This document shows, piece after piece, positions 14,486-22,655 of a stretch of 41,348 nt of DNA. Within the stretch, counting starts at the first letter, position 1, and the number at the start of each line of letters is the position of its first letter. Source of the DNA: Candidatus Omnitrophota bacterium. Its GTDB lineage: Bacteria; Omnitrophota; Gorgyraeia; Gorgyraeales; Gorgyraeaceae. The stretch covers positions 1 through 41,348 of the forward strand of contig JAHIEN010000035.1 of assembly GCA_018901615.1 (NCBI GenBank). Direction: 5' to 3'. Made by a program: the position numbers and the translations under genes. Under the pieces are notes generated by a model that did not search any database, had not been told where the DNA came from, and saw only the letters and a program-made list of their open reading frames with translations.

Positions 14486-15778
14486 ATGATACTTAGATAT
14501 TCACGTCCAATCATGGCTGGTATATGGTCTGACAAGAATAAATTCCAGAAAATGCTGGATATAGAGATTCTTGCCTGTGAGGCCATGTCTAATCTTGGGA
14601 AAGTCCCTAAAAAAGAGCTTCAAAAAATCAAATCTAAAGCAAGGTTCAATGTAAAGCGCATTGAAAAGATAGAGCAAAAGACCCGCCACGACGTAATAGC
14701 CTTTCTCCATAATATAGCCGAACATGTTGGCCCGGCCTCAAGGTTTGTGCACCAGGGCCTTACTTCAAGCGATGTTCTGGATACTGCGCTTTCTGTAATG
14801 ATGAAAGAGGCAGCCGGCATACTGCTAGAAGACCTGAAAAAACTCAATATTGAGCTGCGCAAAAAGGCAAAAAAATACAAAAACACTATTATGGTAGGGC
14901 GTAGCCATGGCGTGCACGCTGAGCCTACTACATTCGGCCTTAAGATAGCGCTTTTTTATGACGAGATCAATAGATGCATTGAAAGAATAGAACGCGCGAG
15001 AGATGTTATAAGCTATGGAAAGATCTCAGGCCCTGTTGGGACTTACTCAAATATAGAGCCTTATGTTGAGACCTATGTATGTAAAAAACTGGGACTGAAG
15101 CCTGCCAATATATCCACGCAGATATTGCAAAGAGACCACCACGCTGATTACCTGTCGCAGATTGCTCTTGTGGGCGCGACGCTTGAGAAGATGGCGGTTG
15201 AGATAAGAAACCTGCAGAAGACAGAGCTGAGAGAAGTGGAAGAGCCTTTTTCAAAAGGCCAGAAGGGCTCAAGCGCAATGCCGCACAAACGTAATCCTGT
15301 TTTGTGTGAACGCATCACAGGCCTTGCAAGGGTCCTGAGAGCTAATGCAGGCGTTGCAATAGAAAATGTGGCGCTGTGGCACGAGCGGGACATAAGCCAT
15401 TCTTCAGCTGAGCGCATTATTATACCTGACAGCACCATTTTATTGGACTATATGTTGAATGACATGACATTTATTATAAAAAATATGCATGTCTATCCAG
15501 ATAGCATGAGAAATAACCTCGCCAAGACAAGAGGCCTGATATTTTCTGCCAGGATTTTAGTAGAGCTTGAAAAAAGAGGGGAGGAGCGCGGAAAGGCATA
15601 CGATATTATCCAGAGATGCGCCATGAGGGTGTGGAAAGAGCACATAAACTTTAAAGAAGCGCTATGGAATGATAAGGATTTTACCAAGGTGATCAAGCCG
15701 AGAGAGATAGAAAAACTATTCGACCTTGGTTATTATGTGAAGCACGTGGACAAGATTTTCAAAAACGTAGGTATCTAA
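14486..15778 (+). CDS. purB: adenylosuccinate lyase
   Basis: PurB cleaves SAICAR to AICAR and adenylosuccinate to AMP, each releasing fumarate. The 430-aa product begins MILRYSRPIMAGIWSDKNKF, which matches the family N-terminus and fixes the start. Catalytic landmarks are TSSDVLDTA near residue 93, GRSHGVHAEPTTFG near 141, and the signature SSAMPHKRNP near 265. It heads the operon purB-C-S-M-D-E. The ATG lacks a ribosome site and lies directly after a -10 box. Confidence 0.97.
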   Translation: MILRYSRPIMAGIWSDKNKFQKMLDIEILACEAMSNLGKVPKKELQKIKSKARFNVKRIEKIEQKTRHDVIAFLHNIAEHVGPASRFVHQGLTSSDVLDTALSVMMKEAAGILLEDLKKLNIELRKKAKKYKNTIMVGRSHGVHAEPTTFGLKIALFYDEINRCIERIERARDVISYGKISGPVGTYSNIEPYVETYVCKKLGLKPANISTQILQRDHHADYLSQIALVGATLEKMAVEIRNLQKTELREVEEPFSKGQKGSSAMPHKRNPVLCERITGLARVLRANAGVAIENVALWHERDISHSSAERIIIPDSTILLDYMLNDMTFIIKNMHVYPDSMRNNLAKTRGLIFSARILVELEKRGEERGKAYDIIQRCAMRVWKEHINFKEALWNDKDFTKVIKPREIEKLFDLGYYVKHVDKIFKNVGI

Positions 15779-15795
15779 CCAGAAAAAGGGACAAG

Positions 15796-16500
15796 ATGAA
15801 AAAAGGTAAAAAAATATACGAAGGTAAGGCAAAGATCCTGTACGAGACAGACAAACCAGACCTTGTGATACAAGATTTTAAAGACGATGCTACCGCGTTT
15901 GACGCGACAAAAAAGGGCAGCATAAAAGATAAAGGTGTCATAAACAATGAGATCTCATGCGCGCTTTTCCAGCTCCTGGAGTCAAAGGGCATACCCACGC
16001 ACTTTGTGAAAAAACTTAGCGACAGGGAAATGCTCGTAAAGAAGGTGGATATCATACTGGTAGAAGTCACCATGAGGAATATCTCAGCAGGAGGGTTATC
16101 AAAACTCCTGGGGATAGAGGAAGGTATTGTGCTTAAATCGCCTGTCCTGGAATACCATTATAAAAAGGATTCTCTTCATGATCCATTGATAAATGATGAT
16201 CATATAGAACTGCTTGGGCTTGCCACGGCGAAAGAGATGAAAAAAGTAAAAGACTATTCATCCAGCATCAACGAGATACTCAAGGATTTCTTTAATAAGT
16301 GCGGTTTGAAGCTCGTGGATTTTAAACTGGAATTTGGCAGGCATAAGGGCAGGCTCCTTCTGGCTGACGAGATATCGCCAGACACATGCAGGCTGTGGGA
16401 CAAAAAGACAAATGAGAAACTCGACAAGGACCGTTTCAGGCGGGACCTTGGCAAGATAGAAGAGGCATATCAGGAAGTTCTTAAAAGGATAAAATCATAA
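15796..16500 (+). CDS. purC: SAICAR synthetase
   Basis: PurC joins CAIR and aspartate with ATP to give SAICAR. The 234-aa product has the usual length. Landmarks are KIYEGKAKILYET at the N-terminus (ATP binding), DDATAFDATKKG, VDIILVEVTMRNISAGG, DFKLEFGRHKGRLLLADEISPDTCRLWD, and a C-terminal helix. It is 17 bases after purB with an AAAAAGGGA ribosome site. Its product feeds PurB and its substrate comes from PurE, both encoded in this operon. Confidence 0.97.
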   Translation: MKKGKKIYEGKAKILYETDKPDLVIQDFKDDATAFDATKKGSIKDKGVINNEISCALFQLLESKGIPTHFVKKLSDREMLVKKVDIILVEVTMRNISAGGLSKLLGIEEGIVLKSPVLEYHYKKDSLHDPLINDDHIELLGLATAKEMKKVKDYSSSINEILKDFFNKCGLKLVDFKLEFGRHKGRLLLADEISPDTCRLWDKKTNEKLDKDRFRRDLGKIEEAYQEVLKRIKS

Positions 16501-16516
16501 AAAGGACTGGAGTAGC

Positions 16517-16666
16517 GTGGAGTGGAAGATTGAGATAAAGAATAAAAGGGGTCTTTTTGACCCACTTGCGAACGGGGTCAAAAAAGATATCAATGACCTG
16601 GGTATAGTTGGAATTAAAAAACCTTCAACAGCTCAGGTCTTTATTATTTCAGGAAGGGACAGATAA
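16517..16666 (+). CDS. purS: short PurS-like protein (49 aa, about half the usual length)
   Basis: PurS bridges PurL and PurQ in the FGAM synthase complex. The frame starts at GTG 16517 after GGAG and ends TAA, overlapping the purM ATG (TAATG). The 49 residues begin WKIEIKNKRGLFDPLANGVK and continue KKDINDLGI and AQVFIISG, matching the first strand, helix and second strand of PurS. The usual second half of this roughly 80-aa subunit is absent, and no frameshift that restores it was seen. Part of the gene forms an inverted repeat (about 16551-16585: TTTTTGACCC with GGGGTCAAAAA). It could be a functional minimal subunit or a remnant. Confidence 0.7.
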   Translation: MEWKIEIKNKRGLFDPLANGVKKDINDLGIVGIKKPSTAQVFIISGRDR

Positions 16667-17655
16667 TGATTGACTATAAAAAGGCAGGGGTGGATATAGA
16701 CAAAGGGAATAGGTTTGTAAAGGATATTGCTAAGATGGTTGCATCAACAAAGAGGAAGGAGATCTTGGGCGGTCTGGGCGGTTTTAGCGCGCTTACGACT
16801 ATCCCAAAGAAATATAAAAATCCTGTGCTCGTTTCTTCTACAGATGGCGTAGGCACAAAGCTGATGCTTGCAGAGTTATTGGAAAAACACGATACGGTCG
16901 GCATAGACCTGGTTGCTATGTGCGTAGACGATATTGTAGTTACAGGCGCTGAGCCGATCTTCTTCCTGGATTATTTTGCCACAGGCAAGTTGAATAATAG
17001 AAAGGCGCTGGAAATCATGAAGGGTATTGTCAATGGGTGCAAACAGGCTGGTTGCGCGCTGATAGGCGGAGAGACTGCAGAACTGCCTGGCATGTATAAG
17101 GGCGAGGAGTATGACCTTGCTGGTTTTTGCGTCGGTGTGGTTGAGAAAGATAAGATCATAGATGGCGGGTCTGTTAAAATAGGAGACAGGATTATAGGGA
17201 TCCAGTCAAGCGGGCTGCATTCAAACGGATTTAGCCTGGCAAGAAAGGTCTTTAAGAATGGCGAGTTAAAGGGCAGGATCGGAAGGACGCTTTTAGCCCC
17301 CACTATAATTTATACAAAGACAATTCTGAAACTAACAAGAAGCGTTAAGATTAAATCCATGGCGCATATAACAGGCGGTGGATTTTATGACAACATACCA
17401 CGGGTTTTGCCTAAGGGGAAGTCTGCGCTGATATATAAAGAATTATGGGATGTCCACGCAATTTTTAAGACGATTCAGAAGAGGGCAGGGATAAGCGATC
17501 GAGAGATGTACAGGACATTCAATATGGGTATAGGCATGGCGCTTGTGGTAGACAAGAAAGATGTTAAAAAAACACATAGAGCTATAAATGGCTCACGCCT
17601 TAAATCCTGGACTATAGGAGAGATAGTTAAGGGAAAAGGAGAAGTTATTCTATGA
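16666..17655 (+). CDS. purM: AIR synthetase (phosphoribosylformylglycinamidine cyclo-ligase)
   Basis: PurM closes the imidazole ring, FGAM to AIR, with ATP. The 329-aa product shows DYKKAGVDIDKGNRFV at the N-terminus, LVSSTDGVGTKLMLA, GGETAELPGMYKGEEYDLAGF, and MAHITGGGFYDNIPRVLPKG, all standard family signatures. It starts inside the stop of the short purS gene and overlaps purD by ATGA, so translation is coupled on both sides. Confidence 0.97.
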   Translation: MIDYKKAGVDIDKGNRFVKDIAKMVASTKRKEILGGLGGFSALTTIPKKYKNPVLVSSTDGVGTKLMLAELLEKHDTVGIDLVAMCVDDIVVTGAEPIFFLDYFATGKLNNRKALEIMKGIVNGCKQAGCALIGGETAELPGMYKGEEYDLAGFCVGVVEKDKIIDGGSVKIGDRIIGIQSSGLHSNGFSLARKVFKNGELKGRIGRTLLAPTIIYTKTILKLTRSVKIKSMAHITGGGFYDNIPRVLPKGKSALIYKELWDVHAIFKTIQKRAGISDREMYRTFNMGIGMALVVDKKDVKKTHRAINGSRLKSWTIGEIVKGKGEVIL

Positions 17656-18932
17656 GGGTATTGGTTGTAGGGAGTGGCGGCAGAGAACATACTCTTGTCT
17701 GGAAGATAGCGCAGGACAAAAGCGTAGAGAAGGTATTCTGCGCCCCTGGCAATGGCGGCATAAGAGAGCAGGCAGAGATAGTTAATATAAAGGCGGACGA
17801 TATAGCCGGTCTTTTAAATTTTGCAAAAGAAAACAAGGTGGATTTAACTATTGTGGGGCCTGAAGCGCCGCTTGTTAAAGGCATAGTCGATAGTTTTCTG
17901 AAAGAAGGCCTTAGGGTGTTTGGGCCAACCAAAGAGCTTGCAATGCTCGAAGGGAGCAAGGTTTTCGCGAAAAAGGCCATGAAGAAATTCGGCGTTCCTA
18001 CGGCAGATTTTGAAGTTTTTACAGATGCAAATAAGGCAAAGGACTATTTAAAGAAAAAAGGCGCGCCTATTGTGGTAAAGGCAGACGGCCTTGCAGCCGG
18101 CAAAGGCGTAATAGTGGCGCAGAGCGTTGAAGAGGCGGAAAAGGCAATAGACGATATATTGGTAAAAAAGATTTTTGGCGCGGCAGGAAACAGGCTTATT
18201 CTTGAGGATTGCCTCGAAGGCGAAGAGGCCTCAATACTTGTTTTTACAGACGGTAAAACCATAATGCCCCTGGTTACATCGCAGGATCACAAGAGGATCT
18301 TTGACAACGATAAAGGGCCGAATACTGGCGGTATGGGCGCATATTCTCCTGCGCCGGTTGTTTCCGAGGGGATATTTAATAATATTATTGAGGGAGTTTT
18401 TAAGCCGCTTATTAACGGCCTTGCAAACGAGGGCAAGATCTTTAAGGGCGTCTTGTACGCAGGCGTTATGCTTACAGAAAAGGGCCCGATGGTGCTTGAG
18501 TTCAACGTAAGATTCGGAGACCCTGAGACACAGGCAGTATTGCCAAGGCTAAAATCAGATCTGGTAGAGATAATGGGTGCTTGTATAGATGGCTCCCTTG
18601 ATAAAATAAATCTTGAATGGGATAAAAGGCCGTGTCTTTGCGTGGTGGCTGCTTCCAGGGATTACCCGGGTCCTTATGAAAAAAATAAAGAAATCAGAGG
18701 CCTGGAAGAGGCTAAAAAAATGTGGGATGTAGTCATATTTCACGCAGGCACAAGCCTCGAGAACGGCAAAATTGTCACAAACGGCGGCAGGGTGCTGGGA
18801 GTGGCGGGCCTCGGGCATGATATATCGTCAGCCAAAAAAAAGGCATACGATGCTCTCGACAAGATTAAATTCGACGGGATTCATTACAGGAAGGATATAG
18901 GAGATAAGGCGATAAAAAAGAATGACAAATGA
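17652..18932 (+). CDS. purD: phosphoribosylamine-glycine ligase (GAR synthetase)
   Basis: PurD joins phosphoribosylamine and glycine with ATP, the second step of the pathway. The 426-aa product is an ATP-grasp enzyme. Landmarks are VVGSGGREHTLVWK at the N-terminus, KADGLAAGKGV (ATP binding), DHKRIFDNDKGPNTGGMGAYSPAP, and EFNVRFGDPETQAVLPR carrying the Mg ligands. Its product goes to PurN. It overlaps purM by ATGA. Confidence 0.97.
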   Translation: MRVLVVGSGGREHTLVWKIAQDKSVEKVFCAPGNGGIREQAEIVNIKADDIAGLLNFAKENKVDLTIVGPEAPLVKGIVDSFLKEGLRVFGPTKELAMLEGSKVFAKKAMKKFGVPTADFEVFTDANKAKDYLKKKGAPIVVKADGLAAGKGVIVAQSVEEAEKAIDDILVKKIFGAAGNRLILEDCLEGEEASILVFTDGKTIMPLVTSQDHKRIFDNDKGPNTGGMGAYSPAPVVSEGIFNNIIEGVFKPLINGLANEGKIFKGVLYAGVMLTEKGPMVLEFNVRFGDPETQAVLPRLKSDLVEIMGACIDGSLDKINLEWDKRPCLCVVAASRDYPGPYEKNKEIRGLEEAKKMWDVVIFHAGTSLENGKIVTNGGRVLGVAGLGHDISSAKKKAYDALDKIKFDGIHYRKDIGDKAIKKNDK

Positions 18933-18955
18933 CAAAATCCAAACCAGGAGGTTTT

Positions 18956-19375
18956 ATGGTTAGAGAAAATAGGCCTTTAGTCGGTATTTTAATGGGTAGC
19001 AAATCAGACGCAGAGACTATGTTCGAGACAGAAAAATTATTGAAAGGATATAAGATTCCTTATGAGATAAACGTGCTGTCCGCGCACAGGAACCCGGATA
19101 AGGTCAGGCAATACGCAAAGAGCGCCAGTAAAAGAGGGCTCAAGATATTGATATGCGGGGCAGGCATGTCTGCCGCGTTGGCGGGGGTAGTAAGTTCATT
19201 TACTGATCTGCCTGTCATAGGCGTCCCGATTTACACAACAGCGTTAAAAGGCGTAGATTCGCTTTTATCAACCATGCAGATGCCGTCTGGTGTGCCTGTG
19301 GCCACAATGGCAATAGGAAAATCAGGCGCGAAAAACGCCGCGATTTTTGCCGCGCGCATTTTAAAAACAATTTAA
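18956..19375 (+). CDS. purE: N5-CAIR mutase (class I) or AIR carboxylase
   Basis: PurE makes CAIR. The ATG at 18956 follows AGGAGG and gives 139 aa; an upstream ATG overlapping purD lacks a ribosome site. Landmarks are GILMGSKSDAETM, VLSAHRNPDK with the catalytic His, ICGAGMSAALAGV, and TMQMPSGVPVATMAIG. No purK is in the window. PurE of class II uses CO2 directly without PurK, and I cannot assign the class safely by eye. Confidence 0.93.
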   Translation: MVRENRPLVGILMGSKSDAETMFETEKLLKGYKIPYEINVLSAHRNPDKVRQYAKSASKRGLKILICGAGMSAALAGVVSSFTDLPVIGVPIYTTALKGVDSLLSTMQMPSGVPVATMAIGKSGAKNAAIFAARILKTI

Positions 19376-19383
19376 GAATATTT

Positions 19384-20430
19384 ATGCAGGCAAAGGTTCT
19401 AAAGATAGACCCTCATTTTCCGCAGAGTGATTTGATTAAAGAAGCTGCCAATGTCCTGAAAAAAGGCGGGCTTGTCGCGTTTCCCACAGAAACAGTGTAT
19501 GGCATAGGCGCGAATCTTTTGGACAAAAGGGCAATAGACAGGTTGTATGAAATAAAGAAACGGCCGAAAGACAAACCGTTTACTGTCCATATCGCTAAAT
19601 TTGAGACCTTAAAAAAACTCAAGATCAAGCTTTCAGAGAAGGCAGAAAGAATAGTCCATAAATTCTGGCCAGGGCCTTTGACTATCGTAGCTTTTAACGC
19701 TAAAAAAGAAAAAATAGGCCTGAGGATGCCCATGAATAAAATCGCCCTTGAATTGATAGATAAATCTTCTGTACCTGTGGTGGCCCCGAGCGCAAATCTA
19801 TCCGGCAGGAAGCCGCCTGTTTCAGCAGGCGAAGTTATATCCGAGATGTCTGGTGTCCTGGATGTGATAATAGACGGCGGTAACAGCGAAGTAGGAACGG
19901 AATCCACGGTCCTGGATGTCACAAAAGATCCATTTAAGATATTAAGGCAGGGCGCCATATCAAAAGAGGAACTCTTGACAGATTTTCATGTGCTTTTTGT
20001 GTGTACTGGCAACAGCTGCCGGAGCGTTATGGCAAAGGCCCTGCTTGAAAAACTTATCAAACAGTCAGGACTGTCTGACAGGATAAAGGTCGATTCCGCA
20101 GGTACAGGAGGTTTTTTAGGTATACCTGCCGCGGAAAATACAATCCAGGTATTGAAAGAAGAGGGCGTTGATGTATCAAGTCATAAGGGAAAAGGTATTA
20201 CAGGCGAGCTTTTAAAAAAGTCAGACATGATACTCGTAATGGAGCGCAGGCACAGGGATATTATTTTAAATAAGGTTCCAGCCGCAGGCCTGAAGGTACG
20301 ATTGCTTAAAAAAGATTCGGACATACCTGACCCTATAGGAAGATCTCTCGAGGAATACAGGGATGTTCTCGGTATCATCAAAAACCAGGTGGAAAATATA
20401 TTTTTAGAATTATTCGAAGATTATAAATAA
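19384..20430 (+). CDS. fusion: Sua5/TsaC threonylcarbamoyl-AMP synthase + low-molecular-weight protein phosphatase
   Basis: Residues 1-200 are a Sua5/YrdC domain, which makes threonylcarbamoyl-AMP for the t6A37 tRNA modification: GGLVAFPTETVYGIG, KKRPKDKPF, FWPGPLT, APSANLSG, STVLDV. Residues 203-348 are a low-molecular-weight phosphatase: the loop CTGNSCRS has Cys207 and Arg213, and DIPDPIG carries the general acid. Bacillus has the two as neighbouring genes ywlC and ywlE, followed by rpiB and glyA as here, which supports a real fusion. YwlE, an arginine phosphatase, has Thr where this protein has Ser211; tyrosine phosphatases usually have Ile. Arginine-phosphatase activity is therefore possible but unproven. 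Confidence 0.92.
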   Translation: MQAKVLKIDPHFPQSDLIKEAANVLKKGGLVAFPTETVYGIGANLLDKRAIDRLYEIKKRPKDKPFTVHIAKFETLKKLKIKLSEKAERIVHKFWPGPLTIVAFNAKKEKIGLRMPMNKIALELIDKSSVPVVAPSANLSGRKPPVSAGEVISEMSGVLDVIIDGGNSEVGTESTVLDVTKDPFKILRQGAISKEELLTDFHVLFVCTGNSCRSVMAKALLEKLIKQSGLSDRIKVDSAGTGGFLGIPAAENTIQVLKEEGVDVSSHKGKGITGELLKKSDMILVMERRHRDIILNKVPAAGLKVRLLKKDSDIPDPIGRSLEEYRDVLGIIKNQVENIFLELFEDYK

Positions 20431-20471
20431 TCATTGAACCTACGCGGAATTCACGCGGGAGGGATGGGCAA

Positions 20472-20918
20472 ATGAGAATAGCAATAGGCGCGGACCACGG
20501 GGGTTTTGAACTAAAAGAAGCCATTGTGAAATTTCTAAAGAAGAAGGGCCACGCGGTAAAAGATTTTGGCGCGTTTTCAAATCAAAGCTGCGACTATCCG
20601 ATCATTGGATATAAAGTCGCGAAGGTAGTCGCGAAAAAAGGCTTTCCACGCGGGATAGTCATATGCAAGACCGGCATAGGCATGTCAATGGCCGCCAATA
20701 AAGTCAAAGGCATACGCGCGGCACTCTGTAGCAGTGTGGATATAGCGCGTTCAAGCAGGCTCCATAATGATGCCAATGTGCTTGTTTTTGCAGCGAATAT
20801 AGTAAATGCCTCTAAGGCAAAAAAGATTGCGGCTGTGTGGCTTTCCACTCCTTCCTTGGGCGGAAGACACAGGAGGAGGGTGAATCAGATTAAAAAAATA
20901 GATAAACTTAAAAGGTAA
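20472..20918 (+). CDS. rpiB: ribose-5-phosphate isomerase B
   Basis: RpiB interconverts ribose 5-phosphate and ribulose 5-phosphate, supplying PRPP for the purine genes nearby. The 148-aa product begins IAIGADHGGFELKEAI and contains CDYPIIG, GIVICKTGIGMSMAANKVKGIRAALC with the catalytic Cys/Thr region, and HNDANVLVFAAN. Length is normal. ATG follows GGGAGGG. It sits between the Sua5-phosphatase fusion and glyA, as in Bacillus. Confidence 0.95.
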   Translation: MRIAIGADHGGFELKEAIVKFLKKKGHAVKDFGAFSNQSCDYPIIGYKVAKVVAKKGFPRGIVICKTGIGMSMAANKVKGIRAALCSSVDIARSSRLHNDANVLVFAANIVNASKAKKIAAVWLSTPSLGGRHRRRVNQIKKIDKLKR

Positions 20919-20929
20919 GCGGAGGCAGA

Positions 20930-22180
20930 ATGGACACGCTAAAAAAAATCGACCCGGAAATTTTTTCAGTTATAGACAAGGAACTTAAACGCCAGCAGGC
21001 CAATATAGAGCTCATTGCCAGCGAGAATTTTACAAGCCCTGCTGTGCTCGAGGCCCAGGGTTCTGTCCTGACCAATAAATACGCTGAGGGCTATCCATCG
21101 AAAAGGTGGTATGGCGGCTGCGAATATATGGATGAGATAGAGACGATTGCGATCAAAAGAGCAAAGAGACTCTTTGGCGCAGAGCACGTCAATGTGCAGC
21201 CCCATTCTGGCACGCAGGCCAATATGGCAGTGTATTTCGCGCTTCTAAAACCAGGAGACACTGTGCTGGCTATGGATCTTGCGTGCGGAGGGCACCTTTC
21301 ACATGGCCTGCCTCATAATTTTTCAGGCAGGTTTTATAATGTAGTCTTCTATGGTTTGAGCAGGGCAAACGAACAGCTTGATTATAATGAGATATCTTCG
21401 CTGGCCCAACAGCATAAACCCAAAATGATCATAGCAGGCGCGAGCGCGTACCCCAGGACAATAGATTTTAAGAGATTCAGGGAGATAGCGGATCAGGTGG
21501 GAGCGTATCTCTTCGTAGACATGGCGCATTTTGCTGGCCTTGTGGCTGCGGGGCTTCACCCGAACCCTATGCCATACGCAGAGGTAGTGGCCACGACAAC
21601 CCATAAGACGCTTCGAGGGCCGAGGGGAGGCATGATCCTATGCCGCAAAGAATTTGCAAAAAAAATAGACTCTGAAATTTTTCCTGGCATCCAGGGAGGG
21701 CCGTTGATGCACGTGATAGCCGCCAAGGCAGTGGCATTGAAAGAAGCAGAGGGCCCAGATTTCAGGGAATACCAGAAGCAGGTTGTGAAAAATTCTCAGG
21801 CACTGGCTGAAACATTGAAAACCCTTGATTTCAGGATAGTCTCAGGCGGCACAGACACACACCTATCCCTCGTAGATCTAAGCTCAAAAGGCCTTACAGG
21901 AAAAGAGGCGGCGGATATACTTGACAGAGTACACATCACGGTAAATAAAAATCTCATACCTTTTGATAAAAAGGGCGCTAACCTGACAAGCGGGATAAGG
22001 CTCGGCACACCCGCTGTTACAACAAGGCTGATGAAAGAGTCCCAGATGAAAGAGATTGCAGGGATAATAGGCCAGGCCTTGGTAAACAGAGGAGATAAAG
22101 AGGTAATCAAGAAATGCCTTGACAGGGTAATGGGCCTGGCAAAGAAATTTCCGCTTTATTCAGGCCTTAAACTTAAATAG
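20930..22180 (+). CDS. glyA: serine hydroxymethyltransferase
   Basis: GlyA converts serine and THF to glycine and methylene-THF, feeding glycine to PurD and C1 units to PurN. The 416-aa PLP enzyme shows ELIASENFTSPAVLEAQGS, NKYAEGYPSKRWYGGCEYMDEIE, VQPHSGTQANMAVY, DMAHFAGLVAAG, and TTTHKTLRGPRGG with the PLP lysine. ATG follows GGAGG. It sits 11 bases after rpiB and 13 before nrdR. Confidence 0.97.
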   Translation: MDTLKKIDPEIFSVIDKELKRQQANIELIASENFTSPAVLEAQGSVLTNKYAEGYPSKRWYGGCEYMDEIETIAIKRAKRLFGAEHVNVQPHSGTQANMAVYFALLKPGDTVLAMDLACGGHLSHGLPHNFSGRFYNVVFYGLSRANEQLDYNEISSLAQQHKPKMIIAGASAYPRTIDFKRFREIADQVGAYLFVDMAHFAGLVAAGLHPNPMPYAEVVATTTHKTLRGPRGGMILCRKEFAKKIDSEIFPGIQGGPLMHVIAAKAVALKEAEGPDFREYQKQVVKNSQALAETLKTLDFRIVSGGTDTHLSLVDLSSKGLTGKEAADILDRVHITVNKNLIPFDKKGANLTSGIRLGTPAVTTRLMKESQMKEIAGIIGQALVNRGDKEVIKKCLDRVMGLAKKFPLYSGLKLK

Positions 22181-22193
22181 AGGAGAGTAGATC

Positions 22194-22652
22194 ATGAAGT
22201 GTCCATTCTGCGGTCACAAGGAAGACAAGGTGATTGATTCCCGCTCTTCGGAAGAGGGCAGGTCCATACGCAGGCGCAGGGAATGCCTGAACTGCCACAG
22301 GCGCTTTACAACCTATGAGAACATAGAAGAGGCGATCTTGATGGTGATAAAAAAAGACTCGCGCAGGGAGCCGTTTGACAGAAAAAAGATCCTGACCGGT
22401 CTTACAAAGGCTTGCGAGAAAAGGCCCATAAGCACGCAGCAGCTCGAAGAACTTATAGATAAGATAGAGTATACGCTTCAGAGCAAATTCGATAAAGAGG
22501 TGGAGGCGGGCTATATAGGCGAGCTTCTGATGGAGTTTTTATATGAGCTGGATGAGGTTGCTTACGTGAGGTTTGCCTCTGTATACAGGCAGTTCAAGGA
22601 TATAAACCAGTTTATGAAGGAGCTCAAGGGACTTCTGAATCACGATAAATAA
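22194..22652 (+). CDS. nrdR: transcriptional repressor NrdR
   Basis: NrdR represses ribonucleotide reductase genes in response to ATP and dATP. The 152-aa product has an N-terminal zinc ribbon (CPFCGHKEDKVIDSR ... CLNCHRRFTTYE) and a C-terminal ATP-cone domain (about residues 50-140, VIKKDSRREPFDRKKI). Length is normal. It follows glyA with GGAGAG ahead of the ATG and ends three bases before the convergent chaperone gene; no terminator is visible there. Confidence 0.96.
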   Translation: MKCPFCGHKEDKVIDSRSSEEGRSIRRRRECLNCHRRFTTYENIEEAILMVIKKDSRREPFDRKKILTGLTKACEKRPISTQQLEELIDKIEYTLQSKFDKEVEAGYIGELLMEFLYELDEVAYVRFASVYRQFKDINQFMKELKGLLNHDK

Positions 22653-22655
22653 AGG

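Noticed and set aside
16551..16585. Insertion of the TTGACCC...GGGGTCAA palindrome into purS
   Set aside because: The bases encode residues that match the PurS family (GLFDPLANGVKK), so the palindrome may be coincidental; not claimed as an inserted element.
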